From: Bryobacterales bacterium
GTDB taxonomy: Bacteria; Acidobacteriota; Terriglobia; Bryobacterales; Bryobacteraceae
Assembly (NCBI GenBank): GCA_016789745.1
Contig: JAEUQF010000249.1
Location: forward strand, 1 to 50,999
Direction of reading: 5' to 3'
DNA length: 50,999 bases
The notes below the pieces were generated by a model. The model was not told the DNA's origin. It made no database searches and was given only the letters and a program-made list of their open reading frames with translations. Of this stretch, positions 8,035-17,088 are shown one piece after another (positions within the stretch are counted from its first letter, which is position 1; every line of letters begins with the position of its first letter). Position numbers and translations under genes: made by a program.

Positions 8035-8106
8035 CCTACTCCATGCCGGTTTATCCCGGCGCACTCTGCGTTCATCGGCGGCCCAGAGATGTTTTTCCGC
8101 AGCCCG

Positions 8107-8514
8107 CTACGCCGGACGGCTTGCGAATTGCGAACGCCGGCGCAGGAGCATTGCCAGGAATCCGGCCGCCAGAACGTCATAGGCCAGGCAGAAGCCCGGC
8201 CACCATAGGGGTACGCCCGGGTTCGCGATCAGCAGCGGATGCAGCAGGTCGAACAAGCCGTGCCCCGCCAGCCCGGCCACGGCCCACCACAGATTCCGGG
8301 CGAATCCGGCCCCGGCAAGCAGAATAAACAGGCCGGCCGCCACCGACTCGCGGGCAAGGGCCGGAGTAGATCCCGCCATCACGGCGAACAGGATGTAATA
8401 GGTGGCCACCGGGATCAGCATGGTCGGATAGAAGACGCGGTCTCTGTCGAAGCCGGCAACCCCGGCCAAGCCGCAAACCGCAAGTGCCAGCGCAAGGCCG
8501 ATCAGGTATTCCAT
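8107..8514 (-). CDS. Small integral membrane protein (DUF6010-like)
   Basis: 135 residues with about four hydrophobic segments (residues 2-20, 28-48, 58-85, 105-122), a conserved-looking loop HGLFDLLHPLL-NPGVPLWWPGFC, and a basic C-terminus. The HGxxDxxHP...NPGVPxWWPxFC pattern resembles a small family I recall as DUF6010; this is recollection, not a search. Function unknown. It is the last gene after the UPF0126 channel gene (76 bp gap), probably its own transcript or the tail of that operon. Confidence 0.6.
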   Translation of the reverse strand: MEYLIGLALALAVCGLAGVAGFDRDRVFYPTMLIPVATYYILFAVMAGSTPALARESVAAGLFILLAGAGFARNLWWAVAGLAGHGLFDLLHPLLIANPGVPLWWPGFCLAYDVLAAGFLAMLLRRRSQFASRPA

Positions 8515-8572
8515 GGGGAGTTACATAATGGCAGAAGCACGCCTAAATACAAAGCGAAGACGTGTCTGTTCA

Positions 8573-8584
8573 ACCTGGCCAGGT
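8573..8584. promoter_or_regulatory. 12-bp perfect palindrome ACCTGGCCAGGT
   Basis: It lies in the 76-bp gap between the UPF0126 gene (stop 8591) and the small membrane protein gene (start 8514). Just downstream on the minus strand are TTGAAC and, 18 bp later, TATTTA, a weak sigma-70-like promoter. An operator for the 8107-8514 gene is possible. Confidence 0.3.
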
Positions 8585-8590
8585 GTTGTT

Positions 8591-9202
8591 CTATACCTTC
8601 GCGGCCGGCAGATGCCAGCCGTAACGAATGGCCAGCAAGCGCAGGCAGAAGCAGAGTGCGGCGCCGACCGCGGCAGATACGCCGGCATTGACCGACCACA
8701 TACGCCCGATGACCACCACAGCCGCTCCCGCCAGCGCGGCCACCGCATAGAGCTCCCGCTGGAGCACGGTGGGCACCTCCCGCACCAGTACATCGCGCAC
8801 TATGCCGCCGCCGATGCCCGTCAGCATGCCCAACAGCGCCGCCGCAACCGGACCGGCATGAAAGGCCAGCGCCTTACCGGTGCCGGCAACCGCGAATAGC
8901 GCGAGTCCGGCCGCATCGAATAGAAGCATGGCAGGCCCCAGGCGATGGACGGCCGGGTGCCAGAGGAATGTCACAAGCCCGGCCAGCACCGACACCGCCA
9001 CGTACCTGCCGTCGCTGATGGCTGCCGGCGGGATGGCGCCGATCATGATGTCGCGTGCCATGCCGCCGGAGTTGCCGGCGGCGAATGCCAACACGAGGAT
9101 GCCGAACAGGTCCAGGCGGTGCCGCACGGCCACCAGCGCTCCGCTGAGTGCAAAGACAAACGTGCCGGCCAGGTCCAAGGCCACCAGCAGCGTTGTCAGC
9201 AT
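8591..9202 (-). CDS. Trimeric intracellular cation channel (TRIC/UPF0126) family protein
   Basis: 203 residues, seven hydrophobic helices, with the internal duplication of this family. Each half carries a Gly-rich segment ending in RD: LVLAFAAGNSGGMARDIMIG (residues about 37-56) and MLTGIGGGIVRDVLVREVP (about 127-145). The N-terminal LDLAGTFVFALSGALVA is also typical. Characterised homologues conduct monovalent cations; the bacterial role is unclear. Its ATG directly follows the TAA of garD (TAAATG), so translational coupling is likely. Confidence 0.85.
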   Translation of the reverse strand: MLTTLLVALDLAGTFVFALSGALVAVRHRLDLFGILVLAFAAGNSGGMARDIMIGAIPPAAISDGRYVAVSVLAGLVTFLWHPAVHRLGPAMLLFDAAGLALFAVAGTGKALAFHAGPVAAALLGMLTGIGGGIVRDVLVREVPTVLQRELYAVAALAGAAVVVIGRMWSVNAGVSAAVGAALCFCLRLLAIRYGWHLPAAKV

Positions 9203-10720
9203 TTAGGTCACCGGGCCGGGGTTGAAGGGAGCCAGTGCGTTGTGCAGGCCCCAGTGTTCGGCCCAGGTCTTCTTGCGGCCGCTGGCCGAATCGAGCAGGA
9301 AGCGGAACAGTTGCCAGCCGACGTCTGCAATGGTGGCCTGTCCGGTGGCGATGGAGCCGGCGTCGATATCGATGAGGTCATACCAGCGTTCGGCCAGCGT
9401 GGTACGGCTGCTCACCTTCACCACCGGCACCAACGCCAGCCCATACGGTGTTCCTTCGCCGGTAGTGAATACGTGCATGTTCATGGACGCCAACTGCTGG
9501 GTGCCGCAGATGAAGTCGCTGGCGGGGGTGGCGGCGAAGATCAGGCCTTTCTGTGTGACCTTCTCCCCATGCGTGGCGACATGCACCAGTGCCGATGTGC
9601 CGGCTTTGGCAACCGAGCCTAGCGCCTTTTCGACCACATTGGACAGCCCGCCGCGCTTGTTGCCGGGAGTGGGGTTAGCGCTGCGGTCGGCACTGCCGCG
9701 GGCCAGGTATTCGTCGTACCAGCGCATCTCGCGGATGAGCGCGCGGCCCACGTCGGCATTGGCGGCGCGAGGCGTGAGCAGATGGACGGCGTCGCGCACT
9801 TCCGTGACTTCCGAGAACATGACGGTGGCGCCGGCGCGCACCAGCAGGTCTGCCGCATAGCCCACGGCCGGGTTGCAGGTAACGCCGCTGAAGGCATCGC
9901 TGCCGCCGCACTGGAGGCCCACGTTGAGCTCGGCCGCCGGTACGGTGGTGCGGCGCCGCTGGTTCAACTCTTCCAGCCGCTTTTCGGCATAGCGCAGGAT
10001 GGCGCCGATGATCTCGCCGAAGCCGCGCAGTTCGTGATCCTGCAGGCGGATGACGTAGGGGTTGTCTTCCAGCACGGGCAACTGCGGCACGGAGCCCGAC
10101 AGCAGATTGGCTTGCGGCAGCAGGCGGGCGGGCTGCAACTTCTCGCAACCCAGGCTGACCACCAGCGGCGCGCTGCCGAAGTTGGCATGACGGCTGATGT
10201 GGCCCAGCGTGCGGATGGGCACGGCGGCTCCGGGGGCATCAATGGCGACCCCACAGCCATAGGTATGGGTGATGGCCACCACATCATCTACATTCGGGAA
10301 GCGCGGCAGCAACTCCTGGCGAATGCGGCGGACGGCATATTCCACCGTAGGCGCGACGCATTGCACGGTAGTGGTGATGCCCAGGATGTTGCGTGTACCG
10401 ACGCTGCCATCGGGGTTGCGATAGCCCTCAAAGGTATAGCCTTCGAGCGGCGGCAAGGGAGCGGGCACGGCGGTCGCCAGCGGCAGTTCGTCCAGGGGCG
10501 GCGCGGCCGGCAGGCTCAGCATGTCCTCGCGGATCCAGGAGCCTTCCGCGATATCGCGGTTGGCGTAGCCGATGGTCTGGCCGTAGCGGATGATGGGCTG
10601 GCCCGAGGCGAAGTCCGTCAATGCCACTTTGTGCGATTGGGGAACGCGCTCGCGGTATTGGGCGCCTTCGGGGTCGACCACGATGGCGACGTTGTCGTTG
10701 GGATGAACCTTAACGTGCAT
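9203..10720 (-). CDS. garD: D-galactarate dehydratase
   Basis: 505 residues. It tracks the E. coli GarD sequence, as I remember it, almost end to end: [23 protein letters not shown] and [18 protein letters not shown] in the N-terminal SAF domain (about 1-75), then [93 protein letters not shown] and a C-terminal [16 protein letters not shown]. The family dehydrates galactarate to 5-keto-4-deoxy-D-glucarate with a bound divalent metal. The frame extends upstream to 10789, but the ATG at 10720 matches the family start and overlaps the PQQ gene by 11 nt. No dedicated SD is seen, consistent with coupling. Confidence 0.93.
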   Translation of the reverse strand: MHVKVHPNDNVAIVVDPEGAQYRERVPQSHKVALTDFASGQPIIRYGQTIGYANRDIAEGSWIREDMLSLPAAPPLDELPLATAVPAPLPPLEGYTFEGYRNPDGSVGTRNILGITTTVQCVAPTVEYAVRRIRQELLPRFPNVDDVVAITHTYGCGVAIDAPGAAVPIRTLGHISRHANFGSAPLVVSLGCEKLQPARLLPQANLLSGSVPQLPVLEDNPYVIRLQDHELRGFGEIIGAILRYAEKRLEELNQRRRTTVPAAELNVGLQCGGSDAFSGVTCNPAVGYAADLLVRAGATVMFSEVTEVRDAVHLLTPRAANADVGRALIREMRWYDEYLARGSADRSANPTPGNKRGGLSNVVEKALGSVAKAGTSALVHVATHGEKVTQKGLIFAATPASDFICGTQQLASMNMHVFTTGEGTPYGLALVPVVKVSSRTTLAERWYDLIDIDAGSIATGQATIADVGWQLFRFLLDSASGRKKTWAEHWGLHNALAPFNPGPVT

Positions 10721-12113
10721 TCTTGAAAAAGTAGAGAGTGGATTTGGTTCGCAGATACAGGCCGCCGTCCAGCAGTGCCGGCGTGGCAAAACAGTCGTCT
10801 TCGAGATCGCTCATGTGCAGGATCTCCCATTCGCCCGTCGCTTTGACCACCGTCACTTTGCAGGCCTGGCTGACCAGGTACACCTTGCCGTCGCCGCCCA
10901 CCGGGCTCGCCCAGTACTGTTCGATCGCTCCTGTCAGCCGGCCCTGCTTCTGCACCTCGCCCGTCTGCGGCTTGAGCGTGGTGAGGATGCCGCCGTCTTT
11001 CACCAGAAACAGCGTGTCCTGGTACAGCAGCGGAGAGGGTACGTTGGGCAGGCTCTTGCGATAGCGCCAGAGGATGCGGCTGGTGAGGTCGCCGCGACCG
11101 CCATCGGGCTTAATGGCGAGCACGGAGTTCTGCGCGGTGCGGTGCAGGATCCAGAAGGTCCAGTCGCGCTCTTCGATGGCGTTGTTGAAGTTCAGATCAT
11201 TGTTCTGGAACCAGCGCTGCATGTCGGCCGGAGCCTCGTCGGGCGTCACCTTGTCGTCCTTGTTCTTGTCGTACTTGGCCTTCAGTTCCGGCCAGGTGTC
11301 GATCTGCGGGGCGTTTTCGAAGTCGCCGCCGGTTTCCCAGGAGTTGATGTAGATGATGCCGTCTTCAATAACCGGGACGCACTTCAACTGCCAGGCCATG
11401 CCGTTCGCCCACCAGAGCTTGTCGCCGGTTTTGAGGTCGTAGGAGATCAGCTGATAGGCGCCGGGGATGATCAGCTCTTTCGGGGCGCCGGGCTTGGGCT
11501 GGTAGATGCCCGGCGTGGCGTAGCCGCGAGTCACTTCGGGGCGTTCCACCCGCCATCGCTGCTTGCCCGTTTTGGCGTCCAGGGCGAGCAGGTATGACCC
11601 GGTGTCCTGATCGCAGATGAGCACCAGGATGCCATCCTCCACAATCGGCGACGAGCCGTGGCCATTGACATTGTTGAAGGGCCCGAGCGGCAGTTTCCAC
11701 TTTTCGTCGCCATCCAGGCCGTAGGCGAGGATGCCGTAGTCGCCGAAAAACACGTAGACCATGCTGCCGTCGCTGAAGGGTGTCGGCGAGGCGGGGCTGT
11801 TGGTTTTCTGGAAGACTTCCTTGCGCGGGCGCGGGGCCTCGCGGCGCCACTGTTGTTTACCGGAAGCGCGGTCCAGGCAGAGCGTAACTAGCGCGTCGCC
11901 ATCGTAGGCGGTGAGGAAGATGCGCGAGCCGAGGAAGATGGGGGAGGAATGGCCGGGCGGCACCTCGGTCTTCCAGACGACGTTCTTCTCCTTGCCAAGT
12001 TCGACGGGCAGATTCTTATCGGAACTGAGCCCCATGCCTTGCGGGCCGCGGAACTGCGGCCAATCGGCGGCAGACAGCAGTGCAAGGGCCCAGACGAAGA
12101 TACCGGCAAGCAT
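10710..12113 (-). CDS. Secreted PQQ-like beta-propeller protein with EF-hand-like loop
   Basis: 467 residues with a signal peptide ([16 protein letters not shown]) followed by [13 protein letters not shown], the usual opening of secreted outer-membrane/PQQ-like propellers. Repeated blade signatures are [39 protein letters not shown] and [13 protein letters not shown]. Around residues 277-300 there is an EF-hand-type loop [12 protein letters not shown] with D/N/D at the ligand positions and a trailing E. There is no helical dehydrogenase signature, so a cofactor-free structural propeller is more likely than a quinoprotein enzyme. It lies 6 nt after the M48 gene and overlaps garD by 11 nt. Confidence 0.85.
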   Translation of the reverse strand: MLAGIFVWALALLSAADWPQFRGPQGMGLSSDKNLPVELGKEKNVVWKTEVPPGHSSPIFLGSRIFLTAYDGDALVTLCLDRASGKQQWRREAPRPRKEVFQKTNSPASPTPFSDGSMVYVFFGDYGILAYGLDGDEKWKLPLGPFNNVNGHGSSPIVEDGILVLICDQDTGSYLLALDAKTGKQRWRVERPEVTRGYATPGIYQPKPGAPKELIIPGAYQLISYDLKTGDKLWWANGMAWQLKCVPVIEDGIIYINSWETGGDFENAPQIDTWPELKAKYDKNKDDKVTPDEAPADMQRWFQNNDLNFNNAIEERDWTFWILHRTAQNSVLAIKPDGGRGDLTSRILWRYRKSLPNVPSPLLYQDTLFLVKDGGILTTLKPQTGEVQKQGRLTGAIEQYWASPVGGDGKVYLVSQACKVTVVKATGEWEILHMSDLEDDCFATPALLDGGLYLRTKSTLYFFKNAR

Positions 12114-12119
12114 TGCCGA

Positions 12120-12884
12120 TCATCGTACCGTACTTGAGGTGAGGGTGCGGCTGAGGGCGCGCAGGCGGCGGATGCGTTCGGTGTCGGGCGGATGGGACCG
12201 GAAGTAGTCGGTGAGCGCGGAGCCGAGCAGTCCGACGGTTTCTTCGAGTGGAGTATTTGGATCACTGCCGGCACCGGATTGCGAGGCCACCCGCTGGAAT
12301 AACGTCAGCGCGCCGTCCGCACGATAGCGGGCGCGAACGGCCAGATGCACGCCGCGGGCATCGGCTTCTATCTCCTGGAACTGGGCGTAGACCGGGTTGA
12401 ACGCACTGCCGCGATTGCGGCGCCAGGGGTGGCGCAGGTCGACATGGGCAATCTCGTGGCCCAGGATCGCGGCCAGTTCATCATCATTAACGACGGCCGC
12501 CAGCATCCCTTCGTACACGAAGATGGGGCCGCCCGGAAGGGCGAAGGCGTTGATAGTGGGTCCGCTGACGAGCGTGAACTGATAGGGAATGCCGGTGCGT
12601 TGGACATGAACGGCCAGCGCTTTGCCGATACGATCGATGCGTGCCTGGCCGGCGGCGTCGCTGGACCGGCCCGGCTGGAACTGCGCCGCCATGATGCGTC
12701 CGAGGGCGATTTCGTTCTTTAACCGCCCTTGGCTAACCTGGAAGCCGAAGTCGTCGGTATCGCGGAACAGGTCGGCCCAAAGCTCGGCGACCGCTTCCGG
12801 GCTGACGTGACGTTCGGGCTTGCCGACGTAGGCAAGAGCCATGCCGGCGACCAGGAGAACGCCGATAACCAGCGCGCGTTGCAT
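12120..12884 (-). CDS. M48-family zinc metallopeptidase (secreted or anchored)
   Basis: 254 residues: N-terminal hydrophobic segment (residues 4-19), then a peptidase domain. The zinc site HEIAH is at 143-147 and the downstream EIEADARG (171-178) supplies the third ligand. INAFALPGGPIFVYEGML (111-128) is the conserved beta-hairpin of this family, known from BepA and LoiP. Homologues degrade or refold misassembled envelope proteins. It heads the run M48-PQQ-garD-UPF0126 and is divergent from the NHL protein gene across 92 bp. Confidence 0.9.
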   Translation of the reverse strand: MQRALVIGVLLVAGMALAYVGKPERHVSPEAVAELWADLFRDTDDFGFQVSQGRLKNEIALGRIMAAQFQPGRSSDAAGQARIDRIGKALAVHVQRTGIPYQFTLVSGPTINAFALPGGPIFVYEGMLAAVVNDDELAAILGHEIAHVDLRHPWRRNRGSAFNPVYAQFQEIEADARGVHLAVRARYRADGALTLFQRVASQSGAGSDPNTPLEETVGLLGSALTDYFRSHPPDTERIRRLRALSRTLTSSTVR

Positions 12885-12930
12885 GGTTTCAGTGTCGCAG
12901 ATGCAACCGGACGAGGCGGCGGTACGTCTC

Positions 12931-12956
12931 AGGCAGGTATACTTAAAAATTACCTA
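12931..12956 (+). promoter_or_regulatory. AT-rich -10-like region upstream of the NHL protein gene
   Basis: TATACT at 12938-12943 sits in a rare AT-rich patch inside GC-rich DNA, 34 bp before the start codon. AGGTA (12935-12939) and TACCT (12951-12955) form short inverted arms around it. No convincing -35 is seen, so only the -10 is proposed. Confidence 0.35.
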
Positions 12957-12976
12957 AGTCTCCTCGTCAGACCTTC

Positions 12977-15796
12977 ATGCGATACGGCTTCTTAGTTTTT
13001 CTCTGGGCTGCGGCTTGTCCGGCCGCCGACTTCTTCAGCGGGATGGCCGCGCGCGCCATTATTGGGCAGCGCACGTTCACCAGCCAGGACCCGACTTCGT
13101 CGGGAACGGTGCTGGGCGGCGTGAGCGGCATCGCGTACGCCAACGGGACGTTGTTTGCGGTGGATGACAACCGTATCGACGCCCAGCCTCGCAACAACCG
13201 CGTGCTGATTTTCCGCAACCTGCAGAACGTGATTCCGCCACCGGATGCCGAACTGCCGGTGACCGACAACCGGTGCCCGGTATGTTTGGGGCGTGCCGAC
13301 CTGGTGTTGGGCCAGCCTGACTTCACCAAGGGGGAAGTCGGTCTTTCCGAGCGCGGTTTGAACCGCCCTACGGGCATTGCCACCAACGGCACCATCCTGG
13401 CCGTAGCCGACACCGACAACAACCGCGTGCTGATCTGGCGGAGTCTGCCGACCTCCATGCAGCAGCCTGCCGACGTTGTCGTTGGACAGGCGAACTTTAC
13501 CAGCAACCGCGCCAATGAAGGGGGGCAGCGTCCCACCAACCGCAGCCTGCGCGGACCCGAAGGCGTGTGGATCCAGGGCAACCGCCTGTTCGTTGCCGAT
13601 ACGCTGAACAACCGTGTGCTGATCTGGCGCAGTATTCCGACCTCCAATAACCAGCCGGCCGATGTAGTGCTGGGGCAACCCGACTTCACCACCGTGCAGA
13701 TCCAGGATCTGCGGACGCAATTGTTTGAACCGAAGGCCGACACCATGCTCAGCCCGGTATCGGTGACATCGGATGGCCAGAAGTTGTTCGTGACCGACCT
13801 GGGGTACAACCGGGTGCTGGTATGGAACTCGATTCCCGATGCCAACCGCGCGCCGGCCGATCTCGCCATCGGTCAGCCTGACCTGAACAGCGGCTTGTCG
13901 AACAACACCCAGAATCTGTGTCCGGAAGACCGCGGCAAGGACGCCGAAGGTAAGGATACATTTCCGCTGTCTTGCAAGGCGAGCCTGGATTTCCCGCGAT
14001 TTGCTCTGTCGGACGGGACGCGCCTGTTCGTCGCCGATGGCGGCAATGACCGCGTTCTCGTGTTCAATCGCATTCCGACGCAAAGCGGGCAGAGCGCGGA
14101 CGTGATCTTAGGCCAGATCGCCGGCACCCTCAACCAGGTGTCGGACTCGGCGAATCCGCTGGGGCGTGCGAGCGCGGATTCGGTGGCAACGCCGATGGCG
14201 CTGGCCTGGGACGGCACGAACCTTTTTGTGAGTGATCCGTTCCGGCGGCGCATCCTGGTGTTTACGCCCGGCGAAACGCTGGTGCCTTACACGGGTGTGC
14301 GGAATCTGTTCAGCCGCGACGTATTCGCCATCGGAACCATCACGGTGGCCGGTACGATTACGACCGACAACGAGGTAACCATCACGGTAGGTGACGCGAA
14401 CACCACGCCGCCGCAACGCTCGTACACCTACAAAATCGTGGCCAACGATACTTTTGACAAGATCGTGCAAGGGCTTGTGGACAAAATCAACGCCGGGTCC
14501 GGCGACCCGCAGGTGCTGGCCACGCCGAACCTGCTGTTCCAGACGGTCGTCCTGACTTCCCGTGTCGGAGGCGTGGCGGGGAACTCGGTTCCGTTCGCAG
14601 CCACCGGTTCGGCGAGCGCGACGATTACCACCACCACCAGTGGTGCAACGCTAACCGGCGGCCAGGAAGCTTCGAAAATCGCACCGGGGACACTGGTGAC
14701 GATTTTGGGCGACAACCTGGCGGACTCGACCGCGTCGGCTCCCGATAACGCCGATCCGCTGCCGACCGAACTGGCGGGTGTGCAGGTCTACTTCGATGGC
14801 ATTCGCGCCCCACTGCTGTCCGTAGCGCCCGGCGAAATCAAGGCGCAGGTCCCGTGGGATGTGAACGACGCCAACAGCGTCAGCGCCTTCCTGCGGATCC
14901 GCCGCGCCAACGGACGGGTACAGAATACCGCCGCGGTCGCGGTGCCGGTGATTCCGCAGAACCCCGGCCTGCTGGGGCAGGAGGGTTTGGATCCGCGTCC
15001 GGCGTTTGCAACCCACTATTCCAGCAATGCCACCGGTACGATCTCGGTGGACGGTTCGGTGAAGGCCGCCGATGTAGCGACCGTCATCATTGAAGACCGC
15101 GAGTACGCCTACACGGTTAAGGAAGGCGACACACTGGAGGCGATTCGCGACAACCTGATTAACCTCATCAACGCGAACCCTGATGAGAAGGTCACTGCGT
15201 TTGCGGCGGGCGTGTTCACCCGTATCCGGCTGCGCGCGAAGGTAGCGGGAGCCGAAGGCAACGGCATCGGCATCGCCACCCGCGTGAACGACGGCGCGCA
15301 GGTTATTCTGACGGCGACCAATAACGGCCTCTGCTGCGCCAACACGGCAGGCTCGGCGGTTACGGAAGCGAATCCGGCCATCCCCGGCGAAACGATCGTC
15401 GTGCTGGCCACTGGCTTGGGCCTGGTGAATCCGGACGAAGCGAAGTTCGCCACCGCCACCGGCTTCAAGTATCGTGGTCCGGTGCTGAACCGTCCGAACG
15501 AGTTCGTATCCTCGCTGGCGGGAGCCAAGACAGCGAACGTACTGTATTCTGGCTTGGCGCAGGGGATGGTGGGCGTGTACGAAGTGCACCTGGAGTTGAA
15601 CTCGGACCTGCCGACGAATCCGGCAACACAGGTGACGATCGCGCAGGATATCTACGTGAGCAACATCGTCACGTTCCCGCTGAAGAATCCGAATGACGGC
15701 GTGCTGCCTCCGGAGACCGCACCGGTTCTGGATGGCGCCGAGACGAAGGCACCGGCCGGGCGCAGGGCCTGGGAAAACCGGCGGCGGAACCGGTAA
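12977..15796 (+). CDS. Secreted NHL-repeat protein with Solibacter-type TIGR03437 domain
   Basis: 939 residues with a signal peptide (MRYGFLVFLWAAACPAADF). Residues about 30-440 hold an NHL beta-propeller whose blades repeat [N/D]NRVLIW-RS-[LI]P and ADVVLGQPDF motifs. A ~110-residue module follows (about 450-560, GTITVAGTITTDNEVTITVG... to the LTGG). The TIGR03437 domain then begins at SKIAPGTLVTILGDNLA (about 567) with GIRAPLLSVAPGEIKAQVPW. It is interrupted at about 675-788 by a second copy of the same module (GTISVDGSVKAADVATVIIE...), then resumes with VVLATGLGLVNP and SGLAQGMVGVYEVHLEL. The TIGR03437 domain is strongly linked to Solibacter relatives. Function unknown; likely periplasmic or surface. 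Confidence 0.85.
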   Translation: MRYGFLVFLWAAACPAADFFSGMAARAIIGQRTFTSQDPTSSGTVLGGVSGIAYANGTLFAVDDNRIDAQPRNNRVLIFRNLQNVIPPPDAELPVTDNRCPVCLGRADLVLGQPDFTKGEVGLSERGLNRPTGIATNGTILAVADTDNNRVLIWRSLPTSMQQPADVVVGQANFTSNRANEGGQRPTNRSLRGPEGVWIQGNRLFVADTLNNRVLIWRSIPTSNNQPADVVLGQPDFTTVQIQDLRTQLFEPKADTMLSPVSVTSDGQKLFVTDLGYNRVLVWNSIPDANRAPADLAIGQPDLNSGLSNNTQNLCPEDRGKDAEGKDTFPLSCKASLDFPRFALSDGTRLFVADGGNDRVLVFNRIPTQSGQSADVILGQIAGTLNQVSDSANPLGRASADSVATPMALAWDGTNLFVSDPFRRRILVFTPGETLVPYTGVRNLFSRDVFAIGTITVAGTITTDNEVTITVGDANTTPPQRSYTYKIVANDTFDKIVQGLVDKINAGSGDPQVLATPNLLFQTVVLTSRVGGVAGNSVPFAATGSASATITTTTSGATLTGGQEASKIAPGTLVTILGDNLADSTASAPDNADPLPTELAGVQVYFDGIRAPLLSVAPGEIKAQVPWDVNDANSVSAFLRIRRANGRVQNTAAVAVPVIPQNPGLLGQEGLDPRPAFATHYSSNATGTISVDGSVKAADVATVIIEDREYAYTVKEGDTLEAIRDNLINLINANPDEKVTAFAAGVFTRIRLRAKVAGAEGNGIGIATRVNDGAQVILTATNNGLCCANTAGSAVTEANPAIPGETIVVLATGLGLVNPDEAKFATATGFKYRGPVLNRPNEFVSSLAGAKTANVLYSGLAQGMVGVYEVHLELNSDLPTNPATQVTIAQDIYVSNIVTFPLKNPNDGVLPPETAPVLDGAETKAPAGRRAWENRRRNR

Positions 15797-15808
15797 AGGC
15801 TCCGCCGC
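15781..15808. terminator. Candidate bidirectional terminator hairpin
   Basis: GCGGCGGA (15781-15788) and TCCGCCGC (15801-15808) are perfect 8-bp arms around a 12-nt loop that contains the TAA of the NHL gene. It lies between convergent genes (37-bp gap) and lacks a clear U-tract, so it may be Rho-assisted. Confidence 0.4.
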
Positions 15809-15833
15809 TTCTCGAAAACAAGTATCCGGGGAA

Positions 15834-16976
15834 CTAGCCGCGCCAGGCGCGTTCCCACGTCATTTCCTTACCGGTATAGATGGCTTCACGCCCCATGATC
15901 GCCATCATGGTGCTGTCGGCCGCATGGAACGCGGCATTCTCCACCTGGCCCTTGCGGCAGCCATCAATGAATTGATTGACAGCATCCTGGGTGATGTCGT
16001 ACTTCGTGTCGACAGTCACCGGCGGCTTGCCTTCGCGAACGACGGTGTAGCCGCGCCGCGATGTATTGACGTAGCCCTTATCGCAGATGAAGGTTTCCGA
16101 GATGTCCTGGTAGGTCTGGCGGCCGAACTGATGCGCGCTGTAGCTGAACACGGTCCCGTTCTCGTACTGATACGTCAGCGAGAGGTTGTCCAGCACATCG
16201 CCGATGGTGCGGATGGCGCGGCTGCCATAGCCGGTGGCCTTCACCGGGTGCCCGCCCATGAACCAGTTGACGACGTCCAGATTGTGGCAGTCCTGTTCCA
16301 CAATGATGTCGCCGGAGGTTTCGCGATAGAAATACCAGTTGCGGATCTTCTCTTCGCTGGGGTTATGGCCGCTGCGCGTAGGCGGCGGTCCGCCAAGCCA
16401 GGCGGCACGGATCATCTTTACAGCACCCAACTCCCCTGACTTCAGGATGTCGTAAGCTTTGCGGTATTCGGTGCCGTAGCGCTGCTGGTAGTCTACCGTG
16501 ATGCGCTTGGACTTGTCGGCCTTCTTCGCCGCTTCAATGACGCGCTTGCAGCCTTTGGCATCGACGCCCGCGGGCTTCTCCATGAAGATGTGCTTCTTGG
16601 CCGCTACCGCGGCTTCAAAGTGTTCCGGGTGTAGGAACGCGGGCGTGCAGATCATGACGGCATCGATGTCGCTGGCCAGCAGTTCCTTATAGTTCTTATA
16701 TTCCTTGGCGCCCGAGTAGCGTTTCCGCCCCTCGGCGAGACGGTCGTCATAGATGTCGCAGATGGCGGCAATGCGGGCGAACTCGTGTTTGGCGGCGATG
16801 CCGGAGTCGTGCAGGCCGCGGCCGCCCACGCCGATGAGGCCGATGGTGAGGGCGCTGTTGGCTTGCGAACCGCGCACCTGTTCCGGCTTCACGATAAGGA
16901 AGCCCATGGCACCGGCGGCGGCTGAAGTACCGAAGGCGCGGCGGCTGCCCGTAGTGAGTTTGTCTTGGTGGTCCAT
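15834..16976 (-). CDS. Gfo/Idh/MocA-family oxidoreductase with Tat signal
   Basis: 380 residues from ATG 16976. The N-terminus SRRAFGTSAAAGAMGFLIV (about 11-29) is a twin-arginine signal, so the enzyme is exported folded, as usual for this secreted subgroup. The Rossmann motif is IGLIGVGGRGLHDSG (about 45-59), followed by the family MEKPAGVDAKG loop and EQDCHNLDVVNWFMGGHP, whose D-H...D...W pattern marks the active site. The reaction is probably NAD(P)-dependent oxidation or rearrangement of a sugar or glycoside; the substrate is unknown. The open frame continues upstream to 17501 but that part runs through the divergent transporter gene and is not coding. Confidence 0.9.
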   Translation of the reverse strand: MDHQDKLTTGSRRAFGTSAAAGAMGFLIVKPEQVRGSQANSALTIGLIGVGGRGLHDSGIAAKHEFARIAAICDIYDDRLAEGRKRYSGAKEYKNYKELLASDIDAVMICTPAFLHPEHFEAAVAAKKHIFMEKPAGVDAKGCKRVIEAAKKADKSKRITVDYQQRYGTEYRKAYDILKSGELGAVKMIRAAWLGGPPPTRSGHNPSEEKIRNWYFYRETSGDIIVEQDCHNLDVVNWFMGGHPVKATGYGSRAIRTIGDVLDNLSLTYQYENGTVFSYSAHQFGRQTYQDISETFICDKGYVNTSRRGYTVVREGKPPVTVDTKYDITQDAVNQFIDGCRKGQVENAAFHAADSTMMAIMGREAIYTGKEMTWERAWRG

Positions 16977-17088
16977 AGAATGGCTCTTGGCCCCAGTATA
17001 TCGCCCGCCCGCGGTAGAGTTCCGCACGGGGGCGAATGTGGCAATGGTAACCAGCCGATGACAGCTATGCTCTAACCGCTGGCAAAGT

